Positions 8,115 to 15,026 are shown, counted from the stretch's first letter. The stretch is DNA of 33,158 nt from Candidatus Nomurabacteria bacterium (GCA_023267415.1 JAHFNM010000005.1:1-33158); one strand, 5' to 3'. The notes: generated by a model not told the origin, from the letters alone. A program made the numbers and translations.

Positions 8115-8810
8115 ATGCAAAATACAAACCACAACCAAAACAGCCTTTCGAAATATGTCATGGTCTTTCTCATTACCGCAGGCCTTTTCGCCACGGTGTT
8201 CTATGTAAGCAATTCACTGACGAACAGGAAGCTCGCTGAGCTCAACACGATCCAAAACAACATCTCTACCGACCTGCTTTCTGCAGAAGCGCAGTATTCG
8301 CTCCTTGGCGAGCTCGATTGTTCGCAAGTCAGCACGACAGTGCTCTCCGACCAGCTCAACGAGCTCTCAAAGAAGATCGAATACCTCGAATCGTCGAGTG
8401 GAAAATCCGATGAACTCACTCAGCTTGAGAAACAATATTCACTTCTTGAGATCAAGGAGTATCTCCTAATGAAGGCTGTCACCAAGCGTTGCGGACAGAA
8501 GTCTGTGTTTATCCTCTATTTCTACACCACGAGCGAGAATTGCAGCTAATGTGTAAAGCAGGGATTTGTACTGACCGATCTTCGCACAAAATATCCGGCA
8601 CTCCGTGTGTACTCATTTGACTACGGACTCAATCTCTCCGCCGTTGAAACACTCATCAAGATCTACGGCATCGAAGACACCAAACTCCCAGCCCTCGTCT
8701 CCGACGGCAATGTATACACAGGATTCCACAGCGTGGCAGACATCGAAAAACTTATACCGATGCTCAAGGATACACTCAAGGTTCAGCCAGCTACGAAAAC
8801 AGTCGAATAA
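8115..8810 (+). pseudogene. Membrane-anchored thioredoxin-fold-like protein, split by an in-frame TAA inside its CxxC motif
   Basis: Codons 1-144 encode a membrane anchor (about residues 15-35), a coiled-coil stretch, and a segment ending VFILYFYTTSENCS. A TAA stop (8547-8549) follows, and then the same frame stays open for 86 codons, beginning CVKQGFVLTDLRTKYPAL and ending at TAA 8808. Read through the stop, the junction is C-S-x-C, the CxxC of a thioredoxin-like fold after a beta-strand (YFYTTSENC), followed by the helix and strands expected. I know similar CPR membrane proteins with an intact CxxC here. Both halves keep clean coding sequence, so the change is recent, a sequencing error, or read-through. 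No good start with a ribosome-binding site precedes the second half (GTG 8607 is the first candidate). TAA is a normal stop elsewhere in this window. Confidence 0.75.
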
Positions 8811-8832
8811 TAGGATAGGGAATAAGTCTTAG

Positions 8833-8858
8833 AAAAAGCCTTCACGTGAAGGCTTTTT
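8833..8858 (+). terminator. Intrinsic terminator
   Basis: Perfect 26-bp palindrome AAAAAGCCTTCAC/GTGAAGGCTTTTT ending in a T-run. It closes the split thioredoxin-like gene. Confidence 0.92.
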
Positions 8859-8864
8859 CGATGC

Positions 8865-8893
8865 TTGCTTTTTATTAAAATATGTGATATAAT
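8865..8893 (+). promoter_or_regulatory. Strong sigma70-type promoter
   Basis: -35 TTGCTT (8865-8870), 17-bp spacer, -10 TATAAT (8888-8893) with the extended TG at 8885-8886. Predicted start near 8900, 29 bp before the ATG of the next gene. Confidence 0.85.
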
Positions 8894-8928
8894 ATGAATG
8901 ATAAAGTCACTCTTAAAAAACTGTATAA

Positions 8929-9369
8929 ATGAAAAAAATTATTTTTGGATTCCTGCTTCTTTTTTCGGTCATTCAGTATGGATTTGCACAGAAAGATAGC
9001 AGAACGAAATTTAAAATATTGACCTCGGCAACTATGCCTGACTTTCAGAAAGCTGCACTGTATATCAAAGAAAAAGGCTACCACCTTCCAGAAAAGAATG
9101 CGTATATACTCGATGTCGACAGTATCCAGATGCGTCTCGTATTCATTTCTGACAAAAGTGACAGCGGCTGGGATCAAATCGGTGTTGCCAACGAAGACTA
9201 CCAATTCGTCATGTATAGAAATGGTGGACTAAATCCTAAATTTTCGGATGAGGTCAAAGAAATTTCGCTTGAGGAAGAACTGAAGATAATGCGTATCGGC
9301 ATTCGAATAACATGCATTACGGACAAGGAGCGGGGTTTCCCGATGCCGCCTGTTTTGCAGAAGAAATAA
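8929..9369 (+). CDS. Small secreted protein of unknown function
   Basis: I do not recognise the family. The 146-aa product starts with a typical Sec signal peptide: KK, a hydrophobic core (IIFGFLLLFSVIQYGF) and a likely cleavage site after FAQ near residue 21. The mature part is soluble and mixed alpha/beta, with no lipobox and a single cysteine (in RITCITD), so it is probably a free periplasmic or exported protein. No catalytic motif stands out. It has its own strong promoter and terminator and is thus an independent unit. No Shine-Dalgarno is evident. The base composition is more AT-rich than the housekeeping genes around it, which may point to later acquisition. Confidence 0.75.
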   Translation: MKKIIFGFLLLFSVIQYGFAQKDSRTKFKILTSATMPDFQKAALYIKEKGYHLPEKNAYILDVDSIQMRLVFISDKSDSGWDQIGVANEDYQFVMYRNGGLNPKFSDEVKEISLEEELKIMRIGIRITCITDKERGFPMPPVLQKK

Positions 9370-9383
9370 GTATTCATTAAATG

Positions 9384-9414
9384 AAATCGGCGTGGAAAAA
9401 TACCACGCCGATTT
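9384..9414 (+). terminator. Intrinsic terminator
   Basis: 12-bp stem AAATCGGCGTGG/CCACGCCGATTT (9384-9395 with 9403-9414) followed by T-rich TTCTTTT. It ends the secreted-protein gene. Confidence 0.9.
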
Positions 9415-9419
9415 TTCTT

Positions 9420-9615
9420 TTGAGCCGCTTGTCAGATTTGCCTGCGACTAAAGTATTTTTCGATTCGGTCACGAATCACTAAGTCTGCTCGTATCGGATT
9501 ACCGACACTGTGCGGACTAAGTGATCTCGACCCCGCCTCGCCCGTCGCAGGGCGACATGGCTGTGGCTTTCGAATCTGAACGTACATGAAGCAGTTCATG
9601 TACTCAAGCGGCTCA
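9420..9615. repeat. 196-bp inverted-repeat element built from tRNA-Thr 3'-end copies
   Basis: The left end (9420-9437) is an 18-bp exact copy of 9658-9675, which is the 3' end of the tRNA-Thr gene plus two flanking bases. The right end (about 9570-9615) is an inverted copy of the same tRNA segment: TGAGCCGCTTG and TTCAGATTCGAA on the minus strand, split by a 22-nt perfect hairpin at 9582-9603. Inside are further inverted repeats: CCTGCGAC (9439) with GTCGCAGG (9545), and ATCACTAAGTC with GACTAAGTGAT. No ORF. It could be a MITE-like element or the footprint of a past integration at the tRNA. Confidence 0.6.
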
Positions 9616-9620
9616 AAAAG

Positions 9621-9652
9621 AAAAATCCCTCAGGATATCCTGAGGGATTTTT
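9621..9652. terminator. Perfect-palindrome bidirectional terminator
   Basis: A 32-bp perfect palindrome, AAAAATCCCTCAGGAT/ATCCTGAGGGATTTTT. On the minus strand it lies 8 bp beyond the tRNA-Thr 3' end and should end that transcript. Confidence 0.88.
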
Positions 9653-9659
9653 GCATATG

Positions 9660-9732
9660 AGCCGCTTGTCAGATTCGAACTGACGACATCCAATTTACAA
9701 AATTGGCGCTCTACCAACTGAGCTAAAGCGGC
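9660..9732 (-). tRNA. tRNA-Thr (anticodon TGT)
   Basis: On the minus strand the acceptor arm is GCCGCTT/AAGCGGC, the D-arm is AGCTCAGTTGGTAGAGC, the anticodon arm is CCAAT TTTGTAA ATTGG (anticodon TGT, reading ACA), and the T-arm is GTCAG TTCGAAT CTGAC. All arms pair. The discriminator base would be T and CCA is not encoded. It lies downstream of rpsB-tsf on the same strand. Confidence 0.95.
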
Positions 9733-9770
9733 TTTTGGTTTTTCTATACTAGCACGTTTTCCGGTATAAC

Positions 9771-10160
9771 CTAATTCTCTCCCTCCCTTTGTATCGCATC
9801 GCTCACCGCGTCCTTATGATCGCGAATATTCTTGAGGAAGTGAGACGGTCGGCCTCCGGCAGGGTAGTGTCCGTTCTTGTGAAGCACCTTGGTCAGCTTC
9901 GTCTTCACATGACGATCGGCACCCTTCACATTGTTTGAAACCAGGATCCAAATTCGGAGCGCAAAGAGCACAAAGTGATGCACGCCGAATTTGAACAATT
10001 CGATAAGCTGGTTTCTCACTGCTTCGGCCGAAAGATCCGTCCAGTCAGTCTCTTCATATGAGCCTGTGACGACCTCTCCCTTTCGTATATGCCAAGCCTT
10101 GCGGGCGATAAGCCCGACGGCGATGATGAGAGTGATGAAAAAGATGATGATTGTTGCCAT
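9771..10160 (-). CDS. Small membrane protein of unknown function
   Basis: The 129-aa product opens with a membrane helix (IIIFFITLIIAVGLIA, residues 4-19). A second hydrophobic or amphipathic stretch lies around residues 57-76 (FGVHHFVLFALRIWILV). The tail is basic and polar and ends in KDAVSDAIQREGEN. No family is recognised. It begins 42 bp after the tsf stop on the same strand, so it is probably the last protein gene of the rpsB-tsf transcript, ahead of tRNA-Thr. No recognisable catalytic residues were seen. Coding is supported by its position, the clean membrane topology and the lack of a better frame on the other strand. Confidence 0.7.
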   Translation of the reverse strand: MATIIIFFITLIIAVGLIARKAWHIRKGEVVTGSYEETDWTDLSAEAVRNQLIELFKFGVHHFVLFALRIWILVSNNVKGADRHVKTKLTKVLHKNGHYPAGGRPSHFLKNIRDHKDAVSDAIQREGEN

Positions 10161-10202
10161 TGGATTTTCTACAACACGGGAACCGAGTTTCTAGAACCTG
10201 CC

Positions 10203-10982
10203 TTACGCTGTCGCTACGCGAACGAAATTCACAAGCGATGCACCTCCTTGTTTGAGAAGAGTTTCGATCGTCATGTCAGGATTCTTCACAAACGGCTGAT
10301 CGAGCAGTGTGCGCTCCTTGAAGAATGTATCGATCTTGCCGGCAAGCATCTTGTCTTTGATCTCTTGCGGTCGGTCGGACTGAGCCACTTCTTCGGTGAA
10401 GAGTGCGGTTACTTTTTCGACGGCATCCGCTGGGACATCGGCGCGGGTCTTGTATTCAGGGTTCATTGCTGCGATGTGCATGGCAATGTCCTTTGCGAGG
10501 GTTTCGGTTCCTCCGGTGAGGCCCACGAGCACGCCTACGCGTCCGTCATGGACGTATGAGCCGATGACTGGAGCTTCTACGGAGACGATCTCGCCGAGCT
10601 GGATGTTTTCGCCGAGCTTCTGGATGGCGGTACCGATGAGGTCCGGAGCGGCTTTTTCAGCCTCATCCTTTCCTTTCTCAAGGGCCATTCCTGCGAGTGT
10701 CTCTGCGAGTGTGGTGAAGTCGCTGTTTTTTGCAACGAAATCAGTTTCGCAACGGAGAGTGAGAAGAAGACCCATGCCTTCTTTCTGTGCCTTTGCCACA
10801 GCTCCCGCAGTTGCCTCGCGGTCAGATTTTTTGGCTGCGATCTCAGTCGATTTCTTTTTCAATATGAGAAGCGCCTTTTCCATGTCGCCCTCGGCCTCTT
10901 CAAGTGCCTTTTTGCATTGCATGACCGAAACGCCGGTCTTGTCGCGAAGTTCTTTTACTTGTTCTGTGGTGATTGTTGCCAT
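10203..10982 (-). CDS. tsf: Elongation factor Ts
   Basis: EF-Ts exchanges GDP for GTP on EF-Tu in the cytoplasm. The 259-aa product starts with the UBA-like N-terminal domain (VKELRDKTGVSVMQCKKAL) and contains the diagnostic core motif RCETDFVAKN near residue 80, which inserts into EF-Tu. The remainder is the dimerisation/core domain, ending in the coiled-coil and C-terminal module (EEVAQSDRPQEIKDKM). Length is a little below the E. coli protein (283 aa). It follows rpsB on the minus strand, the usual bacterial order; a partial copy of the dispersed palindromic repeat sits in the 136-bp gap. No Shine-Dalgarno is visible before ATG 10982. Confidence 0.97.
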   Translation of the reverse strand: MATITTEQVKELRDKTGVSVMQCKKALEEAEGDMEKALLILKKKSTEIAAKKSDREATAGAVAKAQKEGMGLLLTLRCETDFVAKNSDFTTLAETLAGMALEKGKDEAEKAAPDLIGTAIQKLGENIQLGEIVSVEAPVIGSYVHDGRVGVLVGLTGGTETLAKDIAMHIAAMNPEYKTRADVPADAVEKVTALFTEEVAQSDRPQEIKDKMLAGKIDTFFKERTLLDQPFVKNPDMTIETLLKQGGASLVNFVRVATA

Positions 10983-10997
10983 AATTTTTTGCTACTG

Positions 10998-11060
10998 TGT
11001 CATCCCAGACTACGATCCGGGATCCATTATTTATTTAATTAATACAAAACCCGGATCCTT
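10998..11060. repeat. 75-bp dispersed palindromic repeat, degenerate copy
   Basis: One end (TGTCATCCCAGAC...ATCCGGGATCCA) matches the complete copies at 2956 and 23395; the other end has decayed to an AT-rich stretch and ACCCGGATCC. It lies between rpsB and tsf. Confidence 0.6.
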
Positions 11061-11118
11061 TGCTCCAAGAGTGAATCTGCTGATTCACAAGTTCAGGACG
11101 ATGCCGAATGCGCGTCGG

Positions 11119-11802
11119 TTATTGCTTATATGCCTCTGCGAGGAACTTAACGATGTATTCGATCGATGCGCGTGATGCGTCGTTTGCCAAGACAGGGTAG
11201 TCGGCAAGTGTGATATCGCAGTCGGTCGATCCGAGGGCGATGATCGGCACGCCAAGGCGCTTTGCTTCAAGCACTGCGCTCATTTCCTTCTTTGGGTCTA
11301 CGATAAGCATAGCATCTGGAATGCCTTTGAGCGAAACGATTCCGGAGAAAAGATCTTCCATCTTCGCGACTTCGCGGGCGATGAGGAGCTGTTCTTTCTT
11401 CGTGTACTTCTTCTGAAGGTCTCCAGAGATCTTTGCGGCGCGGAGTTCTTCGAGACGGTTGATGCGCTTCTTGATCTCGGAAAAGTTTGTGAGCATTCCT
11501 CCCACCCAGCGGCTTGTGACGAATGGAAGTCCGAGTCCTTCGGCTGCGAGGCCTACAGATTCCTTTGCTTCAGGCTTTGATCCGACGAAGACAACAGTCT
11601 TGCCTTTCTGGCCAAGCTTGTTCATAAACTCTGCCGCTTTCGCGAGCTGAGCCTCTGTCTGCTCGATGTCGATAATGTCTACCTTGTTCTTCGTTGCAAA
11701 GAGATACTTTGCGGTCGAAGGGTGTCGGCGGGTTCGGGAATAGCCGAAATGTGCGCCCACTGCGAACAGCTCTTTTACGAGCGGAGATGACTTTGGATCC
11801 AT
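11119..11802 (-). CDS. rpsB: 30S ribosomal protein S2
   Basis: S2 binds the back of the 30S head-body junction and is required for S1 or mRNA docking in many bacteria. The 227-aa product has the family signatures HFGYSRTRRHPSTAKYLFA near the N-terminus, VFVGSKPEAKE, TSRWVGGMLTNF, and the C-terminal IPDAMLIVDPKKE ... GVPIIALGSTDCDI segment. Length matches S2 in reduced genomes. The start at 11802 follows a period-7 repeat array with no Shine-Dalgarno. Further upstream is a multi-branched leader and a terminator-like hairpin, which suggests control of the rpsB-tsf unit by its 5' leader. Confidence 0.97.
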   Translation of the reverse strand: MDPKSSPLVKELFAVGAHFGYSRTRRHPSTAKYLFATKNKVDIIDIEQTEAQLAKAAEFMNKLGQKGKTVVFVGSKPEAKESVGLAAEGLGLPFVTSRWVGGMLTNFSEIKKRINRLEELRAAKISGDLQKKYTKKEQLLIAREVAKMEDLFSGIVSLKGIPDAMLIVDPKKEMSAVLEAKRLGVPIIALGSTDCDITLADYPVLANDASRASIEYIVKFLAEAYKQ

Positions 11803-11837
11803 AAACTAGTAAGTAGAAAGTAGATAGTAGGAAGTAG
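11803..11837 (-). repeat. Period-7 repeat array (CTACTNN) directly before rpsB ATG
   Basis: On the coding strand: CTACTTC CTACTAT CTACTTT CTACTTA CTAGTTT and then ATG, with no intervening base. The array replaces any ribosome-binding site. The same heptamer core appears in the other orientation after gdhA (31924-31958). Confidence 0.75.
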
Positions 11838-11869
11838 AAACTCAAAACTAAATACGAACTACATGTATT

Positions 11870-12000
11870 AATAAATCCCGTTTCGAGCGGGATGCAAACC
11901 GTTATTTGGCATTTCAGCCTACCGTCCGCAATGCGGATTAGGTTAAACAGGGAAGGGGTCTATACCGAACTCCCCACGGGATGCCCAAGCATAGTAACAG
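11870..12000 (-). promoter_or_regulatory. Structured rpsB leader: multi-branched RNA with TPP-aptamer-like features plus terminator-like hairpin
   Basis: Read on the minus strand, a closing stem (TTGGGCAT with ATGCCAA) holds two arms. One arm is GGGGAG...ACCCC. The other is AACCTAATCCGC ATT GCGGACGGTAGG. The second arm resembles the conserved AACCTGATCTGG...CCAGCGTAGG half of the TPP (THI-box) aptamer, and GGTATAGA sits where GGCTGAGA is expected, but several invariant TPP bases are missing. Closer to rpsB a hairpin ATCCCG CTCGAAA CGGGAT followed by TTTATT (about 11872-11893) looks like an attenuator. I infer cis control of rpsB-tsf; ligand or protein partner unknown. Confidence 0.4.
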
Positions 12001-12021
12001 AAATAAGGCGTTTTGGGTATA

Positions 12022-12050
12022 TTGACAGAAGCAATTTTTATTGCTATTAT
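12022..12050 (+). promoter_or_regulatory. Near-consensus sigma70 promoter
   Basis: -35 TTGACA (12022-12027), 17-bp spacer, -10 TATTAT (12045-12050) with an extended TGC just before. Start predicted near 12057. The same combination (TTGACA, 17 bp, TGCTATTAT) occurs at 19028-19056. Confidence 0.88.
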
Positions 12051-12072
12051 ATGGATAAATAAAAAATGATTT

Positions 12073-12303
12073 ATGAAAACAATATTACTTGAGTCACTCC
12101 AGTTTAATGGATCAGATCATTCTGTCGTCTTTAATAGTATAAACAGTTGGATAGTCACTTCAATCGCTAATACTACGAACAACGGAGGAAAAATAATAAG
12201 TCATGCTTATTCAATTACCAGTCACCATTTTACTAAAACTGACAAGATTGAAAGACAGGGATTTCTCGGGAGTGCGTCACTTATTGTAGAGATGCCACTT
12301 TAA
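12073..12303 (+). CDS. Small orphan protein
   Basis: Unrecognised 76-aa protein, polar and rich in Ser, Thr, Asn and Ile, with no membrane helix, no cysteine and no known motif. The strong promoter at 12022 places the mRNA start about 16 bp before ATG 12073, which is the main support that it is expressed. No ribosome-binding site is visible. A weak terminator-like stretch (GCCGAGTACCGAAAGG ... GGTTTTTTT, about 12320-12350) follows. Composition is AT-rich relative to the neighbours, as for other orphans here. The promoter could instead serve a non-coding RNA, so coding is only moderately sure. Confidence 0.5.
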   Translation: MKTILLESLQFNGSDHSVVFNSINSWIVTSIANTTNNGGKIISHAYSITSHHFTKTDKIERQGFLGSASLIVEMPL

Positions 12304-12367
12304 CGAAATTCATTTTTAAAGCCGAGTACCGAAAGGGAAAGGTTTTTTTATTTACTTACTATTGGGT

Positions 12368-12398
12368 TTGACACCAAACTCTGCTCATGCGAGACTAT
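12368..12398 (+). promoter_or_regulatory. Probable promoter
   Basis: -35 TTGACA (12368-12373) and -10-like GACTAT (12393-12398), spacer 19 bp. It lies 35 bp before the ATG of the next small gene. Confidence 0.5.
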
Positions 12399-12432
12399 TT
12401 CAAAATCATTGACCACCTCAAACACGTTCGTT

Positions 12433-12693
12433 ATGCCCAAAAAGAATTCGTTAATTTACGGAGGATTCATAGTTATTGCTCTTGTCGCCGTCGTTATTTA
12501 TTTCTTAAATTCTTTGAATCGGCAAGCTATCGAAGACAGGAACGCCTTGCTGATCAAGCAGTATCCCGGCAGCGATATCTATTTTTCGCCCAGAACCAAT
12601 ACATTCATTATTGGCAAGGTGGTGAAGCAGATAACTCTCGATGCAAGGGGGCAAAACATTGAAGACGAACCGCTCGTCAAAATCAACAAATAA
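12433..12693 (+). CDS. Single-pass membrane protein, small, unknown
   Basis: Start chosen at ATG 12433 (MPKKNSLIYGG); a TTG at 12409 is in frame but less likely. The 86-aa product has a short basic head and one membrane helix (IYGGFIVIALVAVVIYFL). Its outside domain of about 60 residues contains YPGSDIYFSPRTNTFIIGKVVKQITL. Family not recognised. It has a plausible promoter 35 bp upstream and a clear terminator immediately after the stop, so it is a one-gene unit. An overlapping frame (12387-12662) lacks these features and was rejected. Confidence 0.7.
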   Translation: MPKKNSLIYGGFIVIALVAVVIYFLNSLNRQAIEDRNALLIKQYPGSDIYFSPRTNTFIIGKVVKQITLDARGQNIEDEPLVKINK

Positions 12694-12700
12694 ATCACAG

Positions 12701-12728
12701 AAAGCAGTCTCTCGGAGGCTGCTTTTTT
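12701..12728 (+). terminator. Intrinsic terminator
   Basis: Stem AAAGCAGTCTC/GAGGCTGCTTT (12701-12711 with 12715-12725), loop TCG, followed by TTT. Confidence 0.88.
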
Positions 12729-12731
12729 CAT

Positions 12732-12760
12732 TTGTAAAATACCCTCGGGTAAGGTACTAT
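12732..12760 (+). promoter_or_regulatory. proS promoter, predicted to give a leaderless mRNA
   Basis: -35 TTGTAA (12732-12737), 17-bp spacer, -10 TACTAT (12755-12760). The expected start is about 12767, two bases before ATG 12769. Confidence 0.7.
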
Positions 12761-12768
12761 CGACCTAT

Positions 12769-13956
12769 ATGAAGCAATCTCAATTGTTCACCAAGACGCG
12801 CAAAGAAGCTCCAAAGGACGAAGAGTCCAAGAACGCAGAACTCTTGATCAAGGGCGGATTTATCCATAAGGAAATGGCCGGCGTGTATTCGTACTTGCCG
12901 CTTGGTTTAAAAGTACTCAAGAATATCGAAGGCATCATTCGCAGTGAAATGGATGCGATTGGCGGCACCGAGATGCGCACGTCAGTCATCCAGAGCAACG
13001 GCACGGAGATCGGGCTTTCGTTTACGAACGAAGAAGCGTATTCGAACATCATGAAGCAGTATGTCAGCTCGTACAAAGACCTTCCGATCTATCCGTACGA
13101 TTTCAAAAATATCTTTCGCAACGAGACTCGCAGCAAGTCAGGCATTATGCGCGGACGCGAGTTCTATTGGAAGGCTCTTTATTCCTTTTCTCGGGATGAA
13201 GCGCAGCACGAAGAGTTTTATGAAAAATCAAAGCAGGCATATAAAAACATTTTTCAAAAAGCTGGCATTGGGCATTTGACCTACATGACATTCGCGTCCG
13301 GCGGCTCGTTTTCAAAATTCTCCCATGAGTTCCAGACAGTCACCGGAGCCGGCGAAGACACCATTTACATCGATGAGTCAAAAGGCATCGCCGTGAACAA
13401 GGAAGTGTACACGGACGAGGTCTTGGCCGATCTTGGCATAGACAAAGAGAAGCTTGTCGAGCAGCGCGCCGTAGAGGTGGGAAATATTTTCTCGCTTAGC
13501 ACCAAATTTTCTGAGCCCTTCGATCTTACGTATACCGATGAAGCCGGTGAACAGAAGCTTGTCGTTATGGGAAGCTATGGCATCGGTCTCGGTCGCCTTA
13601 TGGGTACGATCGTGGAAGTTCTCTCTGACGACAATGGTATTATTTGGCCAGAATCCGTCGCTCCGTTTCGCGTGCATATTCTCGAGCTTGGCGATTCCGA
13701 AGAGGTATTGAAGGAAGCAGAGACGCTGTATGCGGCACTCGCAAGCGCCGGAATCGAAACCTTGTATGATGACCGTATGGAAATGTCTGCTGGAGAAAAA
13801 TTTGCCGATGCTGACCTCCTCGGAATGCCGTATCGTGTCGTTGTCTCAGCCCGCAGCCTCAAAGAAAACGGCGTGGAAGTAAAAAAGCGCACCGAAGAAA
13901 AAGGTCAGATCATGACGCAAGATGAATTACTGCATTTCCTGAAGACCAAAGAATAA
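12769..13956 (+). CDS. proS: Prolyl-tRNA synthetase, compact form
   Basis: Class II synthetase that charges tRNA-Pro. Motif 2 is at FRNETR near residue 115, followed by SGIMRGREFYWKALYSFSRD. Motif 3 is GSYGIGLGRLMGTIVEVLSD near residue 267. The C-terminal anticodon-binding domain (VHILELGDSEEV ... DDRMEMSAGEKFADADLLGMP) is present. At 395 aa it lacks the editing insertion (INS) of the 570-aa E. coli type, as other CPR ProRS do. In addition, the loop just after motif 1 is shortened: RTSVIQ runs directly into SNGTEIGLSFTNEEA, where relatives I recall carry about 25 more residues including a conserved W-E-K-T-x-R-W segment. Promoter and start codon suggest a leaderless transcript. The mreB gene follows after 21 bp. 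Confidence 0.95.
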   Translation: MKQSQLFTKTRKEAPKDEESKNAELLIKGGFIHKEMAGVYSYLPLGLKVLKNIEGIIRSEMDAIGGTEMRTSVIQSNGTEIGLSFTNEEAYSNIMKQYVSSYKDLPIYPYDFKNIFRNETRSKSGIMRGREFYWKALYSFSRDEAQHEEFYEKSKQAYKNIFQKAGIGHLTYMTFASGGSFSKFSHEFQTVTGAGEDTIYIDESKGIAVNKEVYTDEVLADLGIDKEKLVEQRAVEVGNIFSLSTKFSEPFDLTYTDEAGEQKLVVMGSYGIGLGRLMGTIVEVLSDDNGIIWPESVAPFRVHILELGDSEEVLKEAETLYAALASAGIETLYDDRMEMSAGEKFADADLLGMPYRVVVSARSLKENGVEVKKRTEEKGQIMTQDELLHFLKTKE

Positions 13957-13977
13957 CGATTATCGGCCGCACTTCCT

Positions 13978-15024
13978 ATGTTCAACAAACTCTACAACGC
14001 ATTCTCAAACGACATCGGTATCGATCTCGGTACTGCAAACACTCTCGTGTACCTTAAAGGTCACGGGATTGTTATCAATGAACCGAGCGTTGTGGCGGTG
14101 AACCAAAAGACCGGACGCATCGTGGCTGTGGGAATGGAAGCCAAGAACATGCTCGGCCGCACTCCAGGACACATCCGCGCGGTCCGTCCGATCGTGGACG
14201 GCGTTATTTCCGATTTTGAAGTGACTGAAGAAATGCTCTCGTATTTGATCGTGAAGGCCGAAAAAATTTCGAAGAAATTTTTTCGGCCCCGCGTCGTAGT
14301 TGGTGTTCCAAGCGGGATCACGAACGTCGAGATCCGCGCTGTCTATGACGCGGCAAAATCTGCCGGTGCGCGCGAAGTCTATATCATCGAAGAACCGATG
14401 GCAGCAGCAATCGGCATCCACCTTCCCGTAAAAGATCCCGTAGGATCCATGATCGTAGATATCGGCGGAGGCACGACAGACATTGCCATCATCTCGCTCG
14501 GCGGAATCGTACGATCGAAGAATTCCAAGATCGCCGGCGACCGCCTCAATGCAGACATCATTTCCTATTTGCGCGACGAATTCAAATTGCTCATCGGCGA
14601 AAAGACTGCCGAGAATGTGAAGATCGCGATTGGTTCGGTTACGCCGGGCAGCTTCATGGAAGCACAAGTGCGCGGACGCGACCTGGTGACCGGACTTCCA
14701 CGTGAAGTTATCATTACTGATTCCGACATTCGCGAAGCGATCGCTCCGGCTATCAATGACCTCGTTGACGGCATCAAGGAGGTGCTTGAAACCACTCCGC
14801 CCGAAATTCTCTCCGACGTCATGCATCGAGGCATCGTACTCTCAGGCGGCGGCGCAATGCTCGCCGGCATCGATCACTTGCTCGAAGGTGTTTTGAAATT
14901 CCCGATCTATGTCGCCGAAGATCCGCTTACGGCCGTGGCGCGCGGAGCGGGTATCGTGCTTGATTCTATAGAAGAATACCGCGAGCAATTGGTCAGCTCA
15001 TCAAGCGGACTTCCACTCCGATAA
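13978..15024 (+). CDS. mreB: Rod-shape-determining actin homolog MreB
   Basis: MreB polymerises under the membrane and guides cell-wall synthesis. The 348-aa product has the actin-fold nucleotide motifs: phosphate 1 GIDLGTANTLVYL near residue 13, connect 1 AAIGIHLPV near 143, phosphate 2 MIVDIGGGTTDIAII near 158, and the adenosine motif GIVLSGGGAMLAGIDHLL near 282. The amphipathic N-terminus MFNKLYNAFSND is suited to membrane binding. It starts 21 bp after proS and ends 2 bp before mreC, so it forms an mreBC operon; no mreD, mrdA or rodA is visible nearby. Length is typical. Confidence 0.97.
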   Translation: MFNKLYNAFSNDIGIDLGTANTLVYLKGHGIVINEPSVVAVNQKTGRIVAVGMEAKNMLGRTPGHIRAVRPIVDGVISDFEVTEEMLSYLIVKAEKISKKFFRPRVVVGVPSGITNVEIRAVYDAAKSAGAREVYIIEEPMAAAIGIHLPVKDPVGSMIVDIGGGTTDIAIISLGGIVRSKNSKIAGDRLNADIISYLRDEFKLLIGEKTAENVKIAIGSVTPGSFMEAQVRGRDLVTGLPREVIITDSDIREAIAPAINDLVDGIKEVLETTPPEILSDVMHRGIVLSGGGAMLAGIDHLLEGVLKFPIYVAEDPLTAVARGAGIVLDSIEEYREQLVSSSSGLPLR

Positions 15025-15026
15025 TC

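Noticed and set aside
8547..8549. Selenocysteine or reassigned stop codon in the thioredoxin-like gene
   Set aside because: The codon is TAA, not TGA; TAA ends many clear genes here, and the following base T is not a read-through context.
10396..11175. 259-aa plus-strand ORF opposite tsf
   Set aside because: Antisense shadow of tsf with low-complexity Ser/Ala/Phe composition.
12387..12662. 91-aa ORF overlapping the small membrane protein at 12433
   Set aside because: Other frame; the 12433 frame has a membrane helix, a promoter and a terminator right after its stop.
14005..14826. 273-aa minus-strand ORF opposite mreB
   Set aside because: Shadow of mreB; His/Asp/Arg-rich composition typical of antisense frames.
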